Source: Prevotellaceae bacterium KH2P17 (lineage in GTDB: Bacteria; Bacteroidota; Bacteroidia; Bacteroidales; Bacteroidaceae). From it: a DNA stretch of 64,000 nt. Position 1 is the stretch's first letter. Each line of letters opens with the position of its first letter. The stretch lies in NCBI GenBank assembly GCA_900199655.1, contig FZRE01000001.1, positions 186,001-250,000 of the forward strand, given 5' to 3'. Shown piece after piece: positions 38,966 to 48,629 of this stretch. The position numbers were made by a program, and so were the translations under genes. The notes under the pieces are model-generated. The model was not told where the DNA came from. It saw nothing but the letters and a program-made list of their open reading frames with translations, and made no database searches.

Positions 38966-39883
38966 ATGAGTTATATAGTTTTATCTCTTTCTGTCATTGT
39001 ATTGATTTTGCTTGTAGAACTGTTCAGAAAAAGCAGAGAATTACGGCAACTTAAAAATACGGCATTGCAAACAAAGGAAGAACTACCCGGCAGCCTCACG
39101 GCCGAGAATGCCGGCGAGTCCAAAACGGAAGCCTCGCCCGAGCGGGAGATTATTCTGATAGCTTCTGAAGAAAGTGAGGTGCTGGCTGAACTGTTTGCAG
39201 CTTTAGCAGATACATACGATATTATTCAAGCCTCTGATGGCGATGAGGCTATGGTGTTGGCAAAGGAGAAAAATCCGGCCATCATCATTGCCGACATGAT
39301 GTTACCAGTCGTGGCAGGGATAGATCTCTGTAGGCATCTGCGCAGCATGATAGAAACGAGTCATATTGCTGTAATCCTTTTTTCATCGATGTATGAACGG
39401 GAGAATGTGATATATGCTTTGGAAGCTGGAGCCGACGAATTTTTTACGATTCCCTTCGATTTCGAAATTATGAAGGCTCGACTACGTAACATCCTATACC
39501 GCTCGCAATTATTGCGTGACAAAGTTTCTGCTATGAACAAAGAGACCGATCAAATAGACTATAAGAGCCAACTTGACAAAGAGTTTATGGAGAGAGTACG
39601 GAAGGTTATAGAGGAGCAGATGTCAAATTGTGAGTTCACTGTTAATGATTTCTGTTCAGAATTAGCCATGAGTCGTTCTTCTGTCTACAACAAACTCAAG
39701 ACGCTGACGGGCAACGGGCCTAATGACATTATCCGGGTGGTGAGACTCAATCATGCTCGTGAGCTATTGGCTCAACATCGTTATACTATTTCGGAGGTTG
39801 CTATGAAGGTTGGTTTTGCCGACCCCAAATATTTCAGTACAAGCTTTAAGAAGCAGTTTGGCACAAGTCCGAGCAAAATATGA
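38966..39883 (+). CDS. Membrane-anchored receiver/AraC-type regulator
   Basis: A 305-residue protein made of one N-terminal membrane helix (about residues 2-20, YIVLSLSVIVLILLVELF), a linker, a receiver domain (about 60-180, with AIIIADMMLPVVAG carrying the phosphoacceptor Asp) and an AraC helix-turn-helix (about 205-305, ending KYFSTSFKKQFGTSPSKI). It looks like the last third of a hybrid two-component system, but it has neither sensor nor histidine kinase domain, and none lies nearby. The usual conserved receiver Lys is replaced (FFTIPFDF), so canonical phosphorylation is doubtful. It sits within the operon between GH9 and the ROK kinase gene, 6 nt after GH9. Confidence 0.85.
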   Translation: MSYIVLSLSVIVLILLVELFRKSRELRQLKNTALQTKEELPGSLTAENAGESKTEASPEREIILIASEESEVLAELFAALADTYDIIQASDGDEAMVLAKEKNPAIIIADMMLPVVAGIDLCRHLRSMIETSHIAVILFSSMYERENVIYALEAGADEFFTIPFDFEIMKARLRNILYRSQLLRDKVSAMNKETDQIDYKSQLDKEFMERVRKVIEEQMSNCEFTVNDFCSELAMSRSSVYNKLKTLTGNGPNDIIRVVRLNHARELLAQHRYTISEVAMKVGFADPKYFSTSFKKQFGTSPSKI

Positions 39884-39918
39884 TTATCTTCTTGATATAA
39901 ATGTAAATCAGTTATTGA

Positions 39919-40881
39919 ATGGCTATGAAACAAACTTTTTTAGGTATCGTGTTAGGTGGAACTCAGTTAACGATAGGTGAAATTGATGAGTACGGCAAGT
40001 TGTTGAAGATGAAAGACTACCAGACCGTGTTCTTTAATCAGGAATCGGCACAGGATATGATTATATCTTCTCTGCACGATTACGAGACTCACGTGGGGTG
40101 GATCGGCAAACGTCCCCTTGCGATGGGGGTGGGCGTGATAGGGCGTGTTGACTCCGAAAAAGGTATATGGCAACAGATAGATCCCGCCCGGACCCATCCT
40201 ATTAATCTGGCGCGCACACTACAAGAAACTTTTAGCATGCCTTGTTTCGTAGACAACGATGTAAAAGCCTCTACGCGAGCAGTTATGCGATGGGGTGCAG
40301 GACATGAAAGTAATAATTTTATCTATCTATACATCGGCACCGGCATAGCTGCCAGTATCGTTATTGACGGTAAGCAGATACGAGGCGCTCATTTTAATGC
40401 AGGTGAAGTGGGGCATCTGAAAGTAGGAACAAGAGTAGGTATGCGTTGCGCATGTGGGCGTACAGACTGTGTTGAAACAATAGCATCATCAGTAGGAATA
40501 GATCGTTGTGCCCGCATGTTGCGCAATGATTATCCTGATACCAACCTTTCGATACCATCAAATGAGCGTGTTAAGGTAGAAGATGTATTCCGCCTGGCTA
40601 AAGCCGGCGACTCTCTGTGCGTAAAGCTAACGGAAAACGCAACAGATGCTTTGGCCGATCTTATTATGAATCTGGTCAGGGTAACAGACCCAGATACTAT
40701 TATTCTTGGTGGCGAGATGTTGGAGATAAGTGATTATATGGCTCATGTCAAGGCGAAACTGCAACCGGTAACCATGCGGTTTGTTACGCGTGGAGTTGTA
40801 CCAACCAGACTCGATGCCAAGAATATAGGACTTATTGGTGCAGGAGCCGTGGCCATGGATGGATTGGAAAACCAGAAATAA
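39919..40881 (+). CDS. ROK family sugar kinase-like protein
   Basis: A 320-residue protein. The ROK zinc motif is complete: GEVGH (His166) and CACGRTDCVE (Cys177, Cys179, Cys184). The catalytic region VDNDVKAS carries Asp114. The N-terminal phosphate loop reads GIVLGGTQ instead of the usual DxGGT, so the first Asp is missing; this could reduce kinase activity or mean a regulator or epimerase-like role. No DNA-binding domain precedes it. It follows the regulator by 35 nt and precedes the first ThuA gene by 17 nt. Confidence 0.85.
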   Translation: MAMKQTFLGIVLGGTQLTIGEIDEYGKLLKMKDYQTVFFNQESAQDMIISSLHDYETHVGWIGKRPLAMGVGVIGRVDSEKGIWQQIDPARTHPINLARTLQETFSMPCFVDNDVKASTRAVMRWGAGHESNNFIYLYIGTGIAASIVIDGKQIRGAHFNAGEVGHLKVGTRVGMRCACGRTDCVETIASSVGIDRCARMLRNDYPDTNLSIPSNERVKVEDVFRLAKAGDSLCVKLTENATDALADLIMNLVRVTDPDTIILGGEMLEISDYMAHVKAKLQPVTMRFVTRGVVPTRLDAKNIGLIGAGAVAMDGLENQK

Positions 40882-40897
40882 GAATCATAAAAGTGAT

Positions 40898-41698
40898 ATG
40901 GTAATGAAGAAGTTTAATTTGCTTTTGCTATCAGGAATTTTGTTCCTCCTGTCTGTTACAACGGATGTAGTAGCTCAATCGCATGCCGTGCCAGCAAAAC
41001 ATCCGCGTAAAGTGCTCGTGTTGGCAGAGCAGGCTACGGGCCATCAAGGGTTTGTAGATGCGGCAACCTCCTGGCTTAATAGTGTTGCAGACAGTTTGAA
41101 CGTAACCTTTACGTATGTATATAGTATGAAAGAAATAAAGGCTGGCGAGATAGACAAATATCAGGCCATTATACAACTAAATTATCCTCCCTACGCATGG
41201 AGCGAAGCGGCAGCAGCCGACTTTGAACGTTACATCGACCAGGGACATGGAGGCTATGTAGGATTTCACCATGCCACTCTCTTAGGTGATATTTTTGATG
41301 GTTACAAGATGTGGCAGTGGTTCTCTGACTTTATGGGGCATATCCGGTTCGACCGTTACATAGCTCCGCTGGCAGACGGAACCGTTTGTGTAGAAGATGA
41401 TGCCCATCCTGTTATGCGCGGCTTGCCTTGTGTATTTGACATACCAAAAGATGAGTGGTACACGTACGACAGCAATCCACGAAAACACGTTCATGTGTTG
41501 GCCCATGTTGACGAGGCGAGCTATCGGCCTGCTTCTGATATACGTATGGGCGACCACCCGGTTATTTGGACCAACCCTTCCAAAAAAGCCCGTAATGTGT
41601 ATTTCCAGATAGGTCACCATGCCGATTTGCTCACTACACCTGCCTTTATCCGCATGTTTGGCAATGCCATTCTGTGGGTTCTGGGCGATATAAATTAA
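40898..41698 (+). CDS. ThuA-like domain protein 1, exported
   Basis: A 266-residue protein with signal peptide (KKFNLLLLSGILFLLSVTTDVVAQS). It has a class I glutamine amidotransferase-like fold typical of ThuA: KVLVLAEQATGHQGF, YQAIIQLNYPPYAWSEAAAADFERYIDQGHGGYVGFHHA, and the late GDHPVIWTNPSKKARNVYFQIGHH. ThuA was named for trehalose use in Sinorhizobium; related domains are common beside glycoside enzymes, and their reaction is unclear. The ATG at 40898 is taken as start; 40904 is nearly as good. A second, divergent ThuA gene follows after 15 nt. Confidence 0.82.
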   Translation: MVMKKFNLLLLSGILFLLSVTTDVVAQSHAVPAKHPRKVLVLAEQATGHQGFVDAATSWLNSVADSLNVTFTYVYSMKEIKAGEIDKYQAIIQLNYPPYAWSEAAAADFERYIDQGHGGYVGFHHATLLGDIFDGYKMWQWFSDFMGHIRFDRYIAPLADGTVCVEDDAHPVMRGLPCVFDIPKDEWYTYDSNPRKHVHVLAHVDEASYRPASDIRMGDHPVIWTNPSKKARNVYFQIGHHADLLTTPAFIRMFGNAILWVLGDIN

Positions 41699-41713
41699 TA
41701 AAAAGAGAAGTCT

Positions 41714-42520
41714 ATGAAGCGTTTTTTTCAAATTATACTCATTGCTATTGCTGTTATCATTAGCCTGCCGGCTGCAGCCCAAACAGATTATCCGGCAAAT
41801 TATGCCAAAGCTCCTCGGTTTAAAGCCCTTATTTATTATGATTCTACAGCTGAAGAAGCTCATGTGCAATTTGACCGGCAGGCCATTCAGTTCTTCCACA
41901 AACTCACCTACGGAGAAGGCTACATACTGAAGGTTACCACTGATTTTGGATTGTATGCTGACAGTCTGAACAATTTTGATATCATCATCATGCTCAACGG
42001 TATGCCAACAAATCGAATGGAACGTAAGGCATTTGAGCGTTATATGGAACATGGTGGAGGCTGGATGGGATTCCATGCAGCAGCCTATAATGATAGGAAT
42101 ACGGCTTGGCCGTGGTTGAATGAGTTTTTAGGCTGCGGACATTTTCTTTGTAATAACTGGCCTCCTCAGCCTGCGGTGGTAGAGAGCGATAAGCCTGCCC
42201 ATACGGTTATGCGTACGCTACCACCCTCGTTTGTGGCTCCGGCCAGCGAGTTCTATCAGTGGAGTCCGAGTCCCAGACTTAATCCGGATGTTGATGTACT
42301 TTTGTCCATCTCTCCTAAAATGTATCCATTCGGAATAAAGGATGTTGTAAATTCCGGAGATTTTCCGGTTGTTTGGACTAATCGGAAGTACCGTATGATT
42401 TATCTCAACATGGGGCATGGTGACGAATGTTTTATAGACGCCACACAGAATTTGCTTTTTGTCAATGCTTTCCGCTGGGTGGTGAGCCGTTCGCCGCAAG
42501 GAGATCCGTTTCAAAAATAG
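41714..42520 (+). CDS. ThuA-like domain protein 2, exported
   Basis: A 268-residue protein with signal peptide (MKRFFQIILIAIAVIISLPAAAQ). ThuA features are FKALIYYDSTAEEAHVQF, FDIIIMLNG, RYMEHGGGWMGFHAAAYND and PVVWTNRKYRMIYLNMGHGDE. It is only distantly similar to the ThuA protein just upstream, so the pair is not a recent duplication. It ends 65 nt before a good terminator, which closes the 34560-42520 operon. Confidence 0.82.
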   Translation: MKRFFQIILIAIAVIISLPAAAQTDYPANYAKAPRFKALIYYDSTAEEAHVQFDRQAIQFFHKLTYGEGYILKVTTDFGLYADSLNNFDIIIMLNGMPTNRMERKAFERYMEHGGGWMGFHAAAYNDRNTAWPWLNEFLGCGHFLCNNWPPQPAVVESDKPAHTVMRTLPPSFVAPASEFYQWSPSPRLNPDVDVLLSISPKMYPFGIKDVVNSGDFPVVWTNRKYRMIYLNMGHGDECFIDATQNLLFVNAFRWVVSRSPQGDPFQK

Positions 42521-42584
42521 ACGGAAGTCCTACTTTATCAATTTATAAGACTTGTAGATTTTTTTAGTTGTAGTTTTAAGTTAG

Positions 42585-42615
42585 AAAAGCCGGGTGCCTG
42601 TAACACTCGGCTTTT
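42585..42615 (+). terminator. Rho-independent terminator after the ThuA genes
   Basis: A 12-bp stem AAAAGCCGGGTG / CACTCGGCTTTT with one G-T wobble and a 7-nt loop; the A- and T-runs form part of the stem. It lies 65 nt after the second ThuA gene. Confidence 0.82.
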
Positions 42616-42723
42616 AGTGCTTTCCCGTTGCCTGTAATTGTAAGGATTTAGGAATATTTTCTAACCTTTCATCTGCCATTTTGCTGCTTTCGCCATGTTC
42701 GGGTTTGATGTGTGTGTTTCTTG

Positions 42724-42806
42724 TAGCAATCCTTTTAGCCTCTTGGAGCTATGAATTTAGCTCCTTGAAGGTGTCTTTCGGGAGGCTTGAAGCATAGTTC
42801 CTGCAA
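42724..42806. repeat. 22-nt periodic array, class A, copy 5
   Basis: Lead-in 42724-42740, then 22-nt units at 42741, 42763 and 42785. The first unit is the most diverged (TCTTGGAGCTATGAATTTAG), while the last, GCTTGAAGCATAG with TTCCTGCAAAA, matches the ends of the other copies. It lies in the spacer before the first SusC gene and is the only class A copy in the AT-rich block. Confidence 0.62.
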
Positions 42807-42939
42807 AACGCCTTGTATACGGCGCTTTGGCAGGTTGAAAAAACGTACGTTGTGGTTTGATATCAGGTATGTTATACTCTGTTGTTTTATTTTCAACCTT
42901 TTATATCGTGTATTCAACCTTCTTGAATTATCCTTTTCC

Positions 42940-42947
42940 TACTTTTG
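42940..42947 (+). promoter_or_regulatory. -7 promoter element before the first susC-like gene
   Basis: TACTTTTG fits TAnnTTTG and ends 44 nt before the start at 42992. I do not see a well-placed -33 TTG. Confidence 0.5.
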
Positions 42948-42991
42948 TTGCAACAAAGTATTACCTAAACATCTATCAATAACATAATAAC

Positions 42992-45900
42992 ATGGAAACA
43001 ATACGGAAATTCTCTTTGAGGCCTTTTGAAATTCCTAACTGGAGATGCCTGTTGGTATGTCTGTTATCCTTAGTGGTTACAGGGTTGCAGGCGCAGACTG
43101 TAAATGTAACAGGAAGTGTGAAGTCAGCATCCGACAGTGAACCCTTAGTGGGGGTGAGCGTTGTTGCTGCGGGAAGCAAAAGTGGGGTGCTTACTGATAT
43201 TGACGGACATTTCAGCATGTCGGCAACAGTGGGCGACCAGCTGGTTTTCTCTTATGTTGGTTTTGTCCAGGCTCAAGTGTCTGTTGTAAGTGGAAAAGCA
43301 GTATATGACGTGCTGTTAAAAGAAGATTCCCAATCGCTTAACGAAGTGGTTGTGGTTGGCTACGGCGTACAGAAGAAAAGCGTTTTGACATCGGCAGTGA
43401 GTCGTGTTACTGCCGATGAACTCGACAAGGGCAACCCTACTAATCTTGAGAATGCTTTAAAAGGCAAGGTATCGGGTGTGATGATTACCTCAGAATCGGG
43501 GCAGCCCGGTGCTGGTTCCAAGATTAGAATCCGCGGAGTTGGAACGGTAAACAATTCAGTGCCTCTGTACATAGTAGACGGAATGCCATCGGAGAACGGT
43601 TTGGACTATCTGAACCCAACCGATATAGAATCAGTCGAAATACTAAAGGATGCCGCCTCGGCCGCCATTTATGGAGCGCGTGGTGCCAATGGCGTGGTGC
43701 TGGTAACGACCAAGAGCGGTAAGGCTGGCAAAATAAACGTAAGTTATGAGTTTACGTATGGTATTCAGAACCCCGACAAGCACATTGACCTTTTGGGAAG
43801 TAAGGATTACCAGATGCTGATAAATGAAATGGCTTCCAATTCGGGTAAGCCGGCTTATTTTCCTACGCCTGTTACTGTAGATACGGATTGGCAGAAAGCT
43901 GTACGCAATGACAATGCCCCCATCGTAAATCATAAGTTGGCCGTAAGTGGTGGCAATGACCGTCAGACGTTTTATCTCTCACTGGGTTATGTAGACCAGG
44001 ACGGTATCTTTGGGAAGGGTTACACTGGTTACAGCCGTACCAACATAAGGCTTAATTATAATAATGTGCTGCTCGATGTGAAGACCCGAAACTGGCTTAA
44101 CAACATTCAGTTTGGAGCTATTGTGAGCCATTCGCGAGCCAAGCGCAAGGGAACCACAATCGGTAACAGCGAAGTAGGCGGACTAATGGCCTCGCTGAAT
44201 ATGCTGCCTCCAACAGAGCCCGTGTATCAAACTGATGGCGAGATGTTGTCGCAATACGACCTTACTTATCCTAATCATGTTATAGCACCTAATGGACAAG
44301 CATATAACATCATCGAGATGCGTGAAATAGTGAACCCTTTAGCAGATCTGCAGGTTAACCATAACCAGCTAAACACCTCGGTTGTTCATGGCTATAACTT
44401 TAATGTCAATATCAGTTTGTTGCCTGGATTGAAGTTTAAAACGACTTTGGGACTTGATTATAGCAACAGCACAACGCGCAGTGTTGTTCCTGTTTACGAC
44501 CTGAATGCTACTTCCAAGAACACAACCTCATCCGTTCAAAACGATAAGTCGGATTCTCGCTTTTGGCAGTGGGAGAACATTCTCTCTTATCAGCATGCTT
44601 TTGGATTGCACAATGTGGGCGCCATGGTGGGCACGAGTATGTCGGCCTATCACCACGAATGGCTCGGAGGGTCTGATTTTAATCTGCTGAGTGCAACCCT
44701 CTCGAAGGGATACATTGATACGGCAACGGCACCCGAAGAAGACTCGCGAGTGTGGGGCAGTGCGGGAGACCATCGTATAGCGTCGCTCTTCACCCGTCTT
44801 AATTACGATTATGCAGAGAAATACCTGGCAGAGTTTGTTATTCGGCGCGATGGTTCGTCCAACTTCAGCCGTGAGCATCAGTATGCAACCTTCCCTTCTG
44901 TATCTTTAGGTTGGGTGCTTAGTAAAGAAGCCTTCATGCAGTCTGTAGCATGGTTCGATTTTGCCAAGCTGCGTTTCAGCTGGGGACAGAATGGTAATGA
45001 GAACATTGGTGCGTTCCAATATACAACCATGATGGCACAAGGCAAGAATGCGGTAATAGACGGTAAAGTCTATACAGGCATGTTGCCTTCGGGCTACTCC
45101 AATTCGGAACTTAAATGGGAAACCTCAGAGCAAATAGATTTAGGCATAGACTTACGTTTCTTTAAAAGTGCCCTTACATTTTCGGCAGATTATTTTGTAA
45201 AGACAACAAAGGATATGCTTCTCTGGAAACCTATCCCTCTTTATACCAGTTATGGCGGAATGACGGTTAATGGAGGTAAAGTACGCAACAAAGGACTGGA
45301 ATTGGAAGCCTCCTATAAATTAGCTCTTAATGACTTTAACATTGGCTTGACAGCCAATGCCTCTCATGTGGTAAACAAGGTGATAAACCAAGGAAATGAC
45401 CGTACCGGTATTGATGGCATAACTGGAGGTATGGGCGGTCAGGTTACCTACAGCGAGAACGGCCGGCCTTACGGATTCTTTTATGGCTATCAGACGATGG
45501 GCGTGTTCCAGAATCAAGCAGAAATAGACAGTTACAAAACGGCCGATGGCATTGTATGTCAGCCTGGAGCCAAGCCTGGTGATTTGAAATTCAGGGATCT
45601 TGATGGTAAAAACGGTATAGATGCCAATGACCGTACGATGATAGGTAATCCGATACCAGATTGGACTTACGGCCTTACGTTCAATGCGTCGTGGCGCGGA
45701 TTTGATGCTACGGCTTTCTTCCAGGGAACAGTAGGTAATGATATTTACAAGCTCTACCGGCGTTCGAATGTAGCGTTAGGTAACTTTGAAAAAGACTGGC
45801 TTAACCGGTGGCATGGTGAAGGGACTTCTAATCGAGTGCCTCGCATTGTAGAAGGTGACAACAACAATTACCAGATTTCAGATTTCTTTGTACAAGATGG

Positions 45901-46126
45901 TTCTTATTTGCGGCTTAAAGTGGCTCAGCTGGGCTATACGCTGCCGGTGGCATTAACCAGACGCTACGGTGTCCAGAAGTTGCGTATCTTCGTACAGGGG
46001 GAGAATCTTTTCACGCTTACGGGGTACGATGGCTACGATCCGGAAGTGGGAACGCGTAATGGCTTGGACTCGGGGACCTATCCGCAGGCCAGGGTGTTGA
46101 CATTGGGTGCAAACATTGTGTTTTAA
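42992..46126 (+). CDS. SusC-like TonB-dependent outer-membrane transporter 1
   Basis: A 1044-residue outer-membrane transporter. A signal region (about 1-30) is followed by a carboxypeptidase-like regulatory domain (VNVTGSVKSASDSEPLVGVSVV), the TonB-box-like stretch LNEVVVVGYG, a plug domain (VLTSAVSRVTADEL, GAGSKIRIRGVGT, VEILKDAASAAIYGARGANGVVLVTTK) and a beta barrel ending in a terminal Phe (GANIVF). SusC proteins import oligosaccharides with an SusD lid. It is 20 nt upstream of its SusD partner. Confidence 0.95.
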   Translation: METIRKFSLRPFEIPNWRCLLVCLLSLVVTGLQAQTVNVTGSVKSASDSEPLVGVSVVAAGSKSGVLTDIDGHFSMSATVGDQLVFSYVGFVQAQVSVVSGKAVYDVLLKEDSQSLNEVVVVGYGVQKKSVLTSAVSRVTADELDKGNPTNLENALKGKVSGVMITSESGQPGAGSKIRIRGVGTVNNSVPLYIVDGMPSENGLDYLNPTDIESVEILKDAASAAIYGARGANGVVLVTTKSGKAGKINVSYEFTYGIQNPDKHIDLLGSKDYQMLINEMASNSGKPAYFPTPVTVDTDWQKAVRNDNAPIVNHKLAVSGGNDRQTFYLSLGYVDQDGIFGKGYTGYSRTNIRLNYNNVLLDVKTRNWLNNIQFGAIVSHSRAKRKGTTIGNSEVGGLMASLNMLPPTEPVYQTDGEMLSQYDLTYPNHVIAPNGQAYNIIEMREIVNPLADLQVNHNQLNTSVVHGYNFNVNISLLPGLKFKTTLGLDYSNSTTRSVVPVYDLNATSKNTTSSVQNDKSDSRFWQWENILSYQHAFGLHNVGAMVGTSMSAYHHEWLGGSDFNLLSATLSKGYIDTATAPEEDSRVWGSAGDHRIASLFTRLNYDYAEKYLAEFVIRRDGSSNFSREHQYATFPSVSLGWVLSKEAFMQSVAWFDFAKLRFSWGQNGNENIGAFQYTTMMAQGKNAVIDGKVYTGMLPSGYSNSELKWETSEQIDLGIDLRFFKSALTFSADYFVKTTKDMLLWKPIPLYTSYGGMTVNGGKVRNKGLELEASYKLALNDFNIGLTANASHVVNKVINQGNDRTGIDGITGGMGGQVTYSENGRPYGFFYGYQTMGVFQNQAEIDSYKTADGIVCQPGAKPGDLKFRDLDGKNGIDANDRTMIGNPIPDWTYGLTFNASWRGFDATAFFQGTVGNDIYKLYRRSNVALGNFEKDWLNRWHGEGTSNRVPRIVEGDNNNYQISDFFVQDGSYLRLKVAQLGYTLPVALTRRYGVQKLRIFVQGENLFTLTGYDGYDPEVGTRNGLDSGTYPQARVLTLGANIVF

Positions 46127-46145
46127 CGGTTTAAGAGTATAGAAT

Positions 46146-47723
46146 ATGAAAACGATAAATAGAACTTTAATAAGCCTTGTTACAGTAGTTGCTGCTGGCT
46201 TTACTTTTTCTGCATGCTCTGATTTCTTGGAAACAGAACCTGCTTCACAGATATCGGAGAGCGAGTATTATTCTTCCGAAGAAGAGATGATGAAAGGCCT
46301 ATATGCCCTCATGGACGAAGTGCAGATACGCCTGATGGAAGTTTGGTCTTATTCGTCTTTGCTTTCTGATGAGTCGGAAACCGGTGGAGGTATAGGCGAG
46401 GGTTCATACAAAACAAAGTGGGATAATTTCTCGTATGATGCCAATAGCTGTTTTGGCGCCTGGGGCTATGGCTCGTGGTGGAATGAATGGGATTACGGGC
46501 TTTATAATGGCGTGATTGCAGCAAATAAGCTGATAGATCATTTATCGAATAGTGATTTGAATGAGAATTTTGTTCATGAGTTGGATGCTGAGGCCAAATT
46601 CTATCGCGCCCTTTTCTATGACTATCTCTGGATGGGCTATGAAGAAATACCCCTCATAACGAAATCTATGTTACCTGATGACATGTATAATGTGCATAAA
46701 GGAACAAGGCAAGAAGTATATGATTTTATGCTGTCGGATTTGGATGATGCAGTGACCCAATACCTGCCAGAACGGAGTGCCACGCCACAAGGCAGAGTTT
46801 GCCGTGATGCGGCTAAGCTGCTAAGAACGAAGATAATCCTTTTTCACCGAGATGAAGCAAAATATCAAACAGCCCTGAATGATATGAAAGAAATTATCAA
46901 CAGTGGGCGTTATAGTCTGCTCCCTAATTATCAAGACTTATGGTGGAAGAAAGGCGAGTGGGGTAAAGAGTCAATTTACGAAGTAGCTTTTGCAGGAAAA
47001 AATACCGGTGAAGGCAATGGCATTTGCAGGTCAGTTGGAGGGCGTAACCTGATAGACCCAAGAAGTGCAGAACAAGGAGGCTTATGTGAAGGATACGGTC
47101 AGAACACCATGCCATCGACCATTTACAATATGTTTGAGCCGGGAGATAGTCGTCGTGAAGGAACAGTCATAGTTTGGGCTGACGAAGCCAAAAAAGTGGA
47201 TCAGCTTATTGCAGATGGTAAACTGAATGCCGGCAGCCGATTCAATGTCAGTGACCAACAGGAAAATTACGAAGGCTTAGGTCATTATAAGTATCAGCCA
47301 CGTAAGGAAAGTGCTTCGGACATTAATCCTCTTTATAATTATGCAGCTTCTTATCGTTTTTATCGTTATGCAGATGTATTATTGCTGGCAACGGAATTGC
47401 AAGTACGTGTGAATGGTAAAGTGGATTCGGATGGGCAGAAATGGTTTGACCAGATACGCGACCGGGCTTTCCAAAATGCCAATCACAGAATAGACTTAGG
47501 CAGACTGACCAAACAACAGGCGCTTGACACAATCTTCAAAGAACGCGGCTATGAGTTTATTGACGAGATGCAGCGCTGGTTTGATATTCTGAGATTTGAT
47601 AAAGGAACTGAAATCTTGGGTAAAAAGGGTTGGACCGAGAAATTTAGATATTTCCCAATAGACCAGTCGGAGATTGATCGTTCGAATGGAAATCTTACGC
47701 AAAACCCAGGTTGGACTAAATAA
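46146..47723 (+). CDS. SusD-like surface glycan-binding lipoprotein 1
   Basis: A 525-residue RagB/SusD-family lipoprotein with lipobox FSAC in MKTINRTLISLVTVVAAGFTFSAC. Tetratricopeptide-like helices and the C-terminal FPIDQSEI-DRSNGNLTQNPGW ending are typical. It caps the SusC-like transporter at 42992-46126 and binds the glycan at the cell surface. Confidence 0.94.
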   Translation: MKTINRTLISLVTVVAAGFTFSACSDFLETEPASQISESEYYSSEEEMMKGLYALMDEVQIRLMEVWSYSSLLSDESETGGGIGEGSYKTKWDNFSYDANSCFGAWGYGSWWNEWDYGLYNGVIAANKLIDHLSNSDLNENFVHELDAEAKFYRALFYDYLWMGYEEIPLITKSMLPDDMYNVHKGTRQEVYDFMLSDLDDAVTQYLPERSATPQGRVCRDAAKLLRTKIILFHRDEAKYQTALNDMKEIINSGRYSLLPNYQDLWWKKGEWGKESIYEVAFAGKNTGEGNGICRSVGGRNLIDPRSAEQGGLCEGYGQNTMPSTIYNMFEPGDSRREGTVIVWADEAKKVDQLIADGKLNAGSRFNVSDQQENYEGLGHYKYQPRKESASDINPLYNYAASYRFYRYADVLLLATELQVRVNGKVDSDGQKWFDQIRDRAFQNANHRIDLGRLTKQQALDTIFKERGYEFIDEMQRWFDILRFDKGTEILGKKGWTEKFRYFPIDQSEIDRSNGNLTQNPGWTK

Positions 47724-47801
47724 CGAGATGACAAATCATAATACAGCACTATAATGGAGGGTGGCGGGAACTCGCAACCAACAACACAAAGATTAAAGTT
47801 T

Positions 47802-48629
47802 ATGAAAATAGGTGTAGATTTAGGAGGTACAAATTTGAGAGTAGGCCTTGTTGATGAAGGGCAAATAGTAAAGATGCTGGCCACGAGATGCCCGGCAGAT
47901 CAGCCTGAAGGGGTGGTTGTAGATGCAATATGTGACTTAATAGCCCAGCTGTGGAATCCTATGGTCACAGGAATAGGCGTGGGTGTCCCGTCGCTTGTAG
48001 ACTCTGTACAGGGCATTGTGTATAATGTCGTGAACATTCCTTCGATGAAAAAGGTATGCCTAAAAGATATATTGTCCGCTCGTTTTGCAACTCGTGTAGC
48101 AATAAATAATGATGCGAATTGCTTTACTTTAGGCGTTCATAAATATGGAGAGGGGAAGCCTTATAAGCACTTAGTGGGCATAACGGTTGGAACGGGATTG
48201 GGTGCAGGACTTATCATTAACGGCAAACTCTATTCCGGACATAACACCGGGGCAGGTGAAATAGGCTGCTTACCTTACAGTGGACATAATTTTGAGTATT
48301 ATTGCAGCAGTGCTTTCTTTTTAAGAAATTACGGTAGCGATGCTGCCAATCTTGCTACTACACTAACCGATGAGGTGGCTGTGATTAATGCTTGGAAAGA
48401 GTTTGGATGTCATTTGGGCCATTTGGTTTGCTCTGTGATTGACGCTTATGATCCGGAAGCTGTTGTTTTTGGTGGTGGTATTGCACAGAACTATTCGATG
48501 TTTTATCCAGCTATGCTGCGGGAAATATATAAATTTCCTTTTCCAGAAACAGTTCGACGCCTTCATGTCTTACATGAAACAAAGGAAGATGTTGCACTGC
48601 TTGGGGCTGCTCAGCTCGTAGAAGAGTAG
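47802..48629 (+). CDS. ROK family kinase without the zinc motif
   Basis: A 275-residue cytoplasmic protein, start at 47802 (MKIGVDLGGTNLRVG). The ATP loop DLGGTN and catalytic Asp104 in INNDAN are intact, as is GAGEIG. However, the usual GH...CxCGxxGCxE zinc site is absent: GEIGCLPYSGHNFEYYCSSAFF has no Cys cluster. Zinc-less ROK hexokinases are known in Bacteroidota, so it may be an active glucose- or aminosugar kinase. It lies between the two SusC/SusD pairs. Confidence 0.85.
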   Translation: MKIGVDLGGTNLRVGLVDEGQIVKMLATRCPADQPEGVVVDAICDLIAQLWNPMVTGIGVGVPSLVDSVQGIVYNVVNIPSMKKVCLKDILSARFATRVAINNDANCFTLGVHKYGEGKPYKHLVGITVGTGLGAGLIINGKLYSGHNTGAGEIGCLPYSGHNFEYYCSSAFFLRNYGSDAANLATTLTDEVAVINAWKEFGCHLGHLVCSVIDAYDPEAVVFGGGIAQNYSMFYPAMLREIYKFPFPETVRRLHVLHETKEDVALLGAAQLVEE

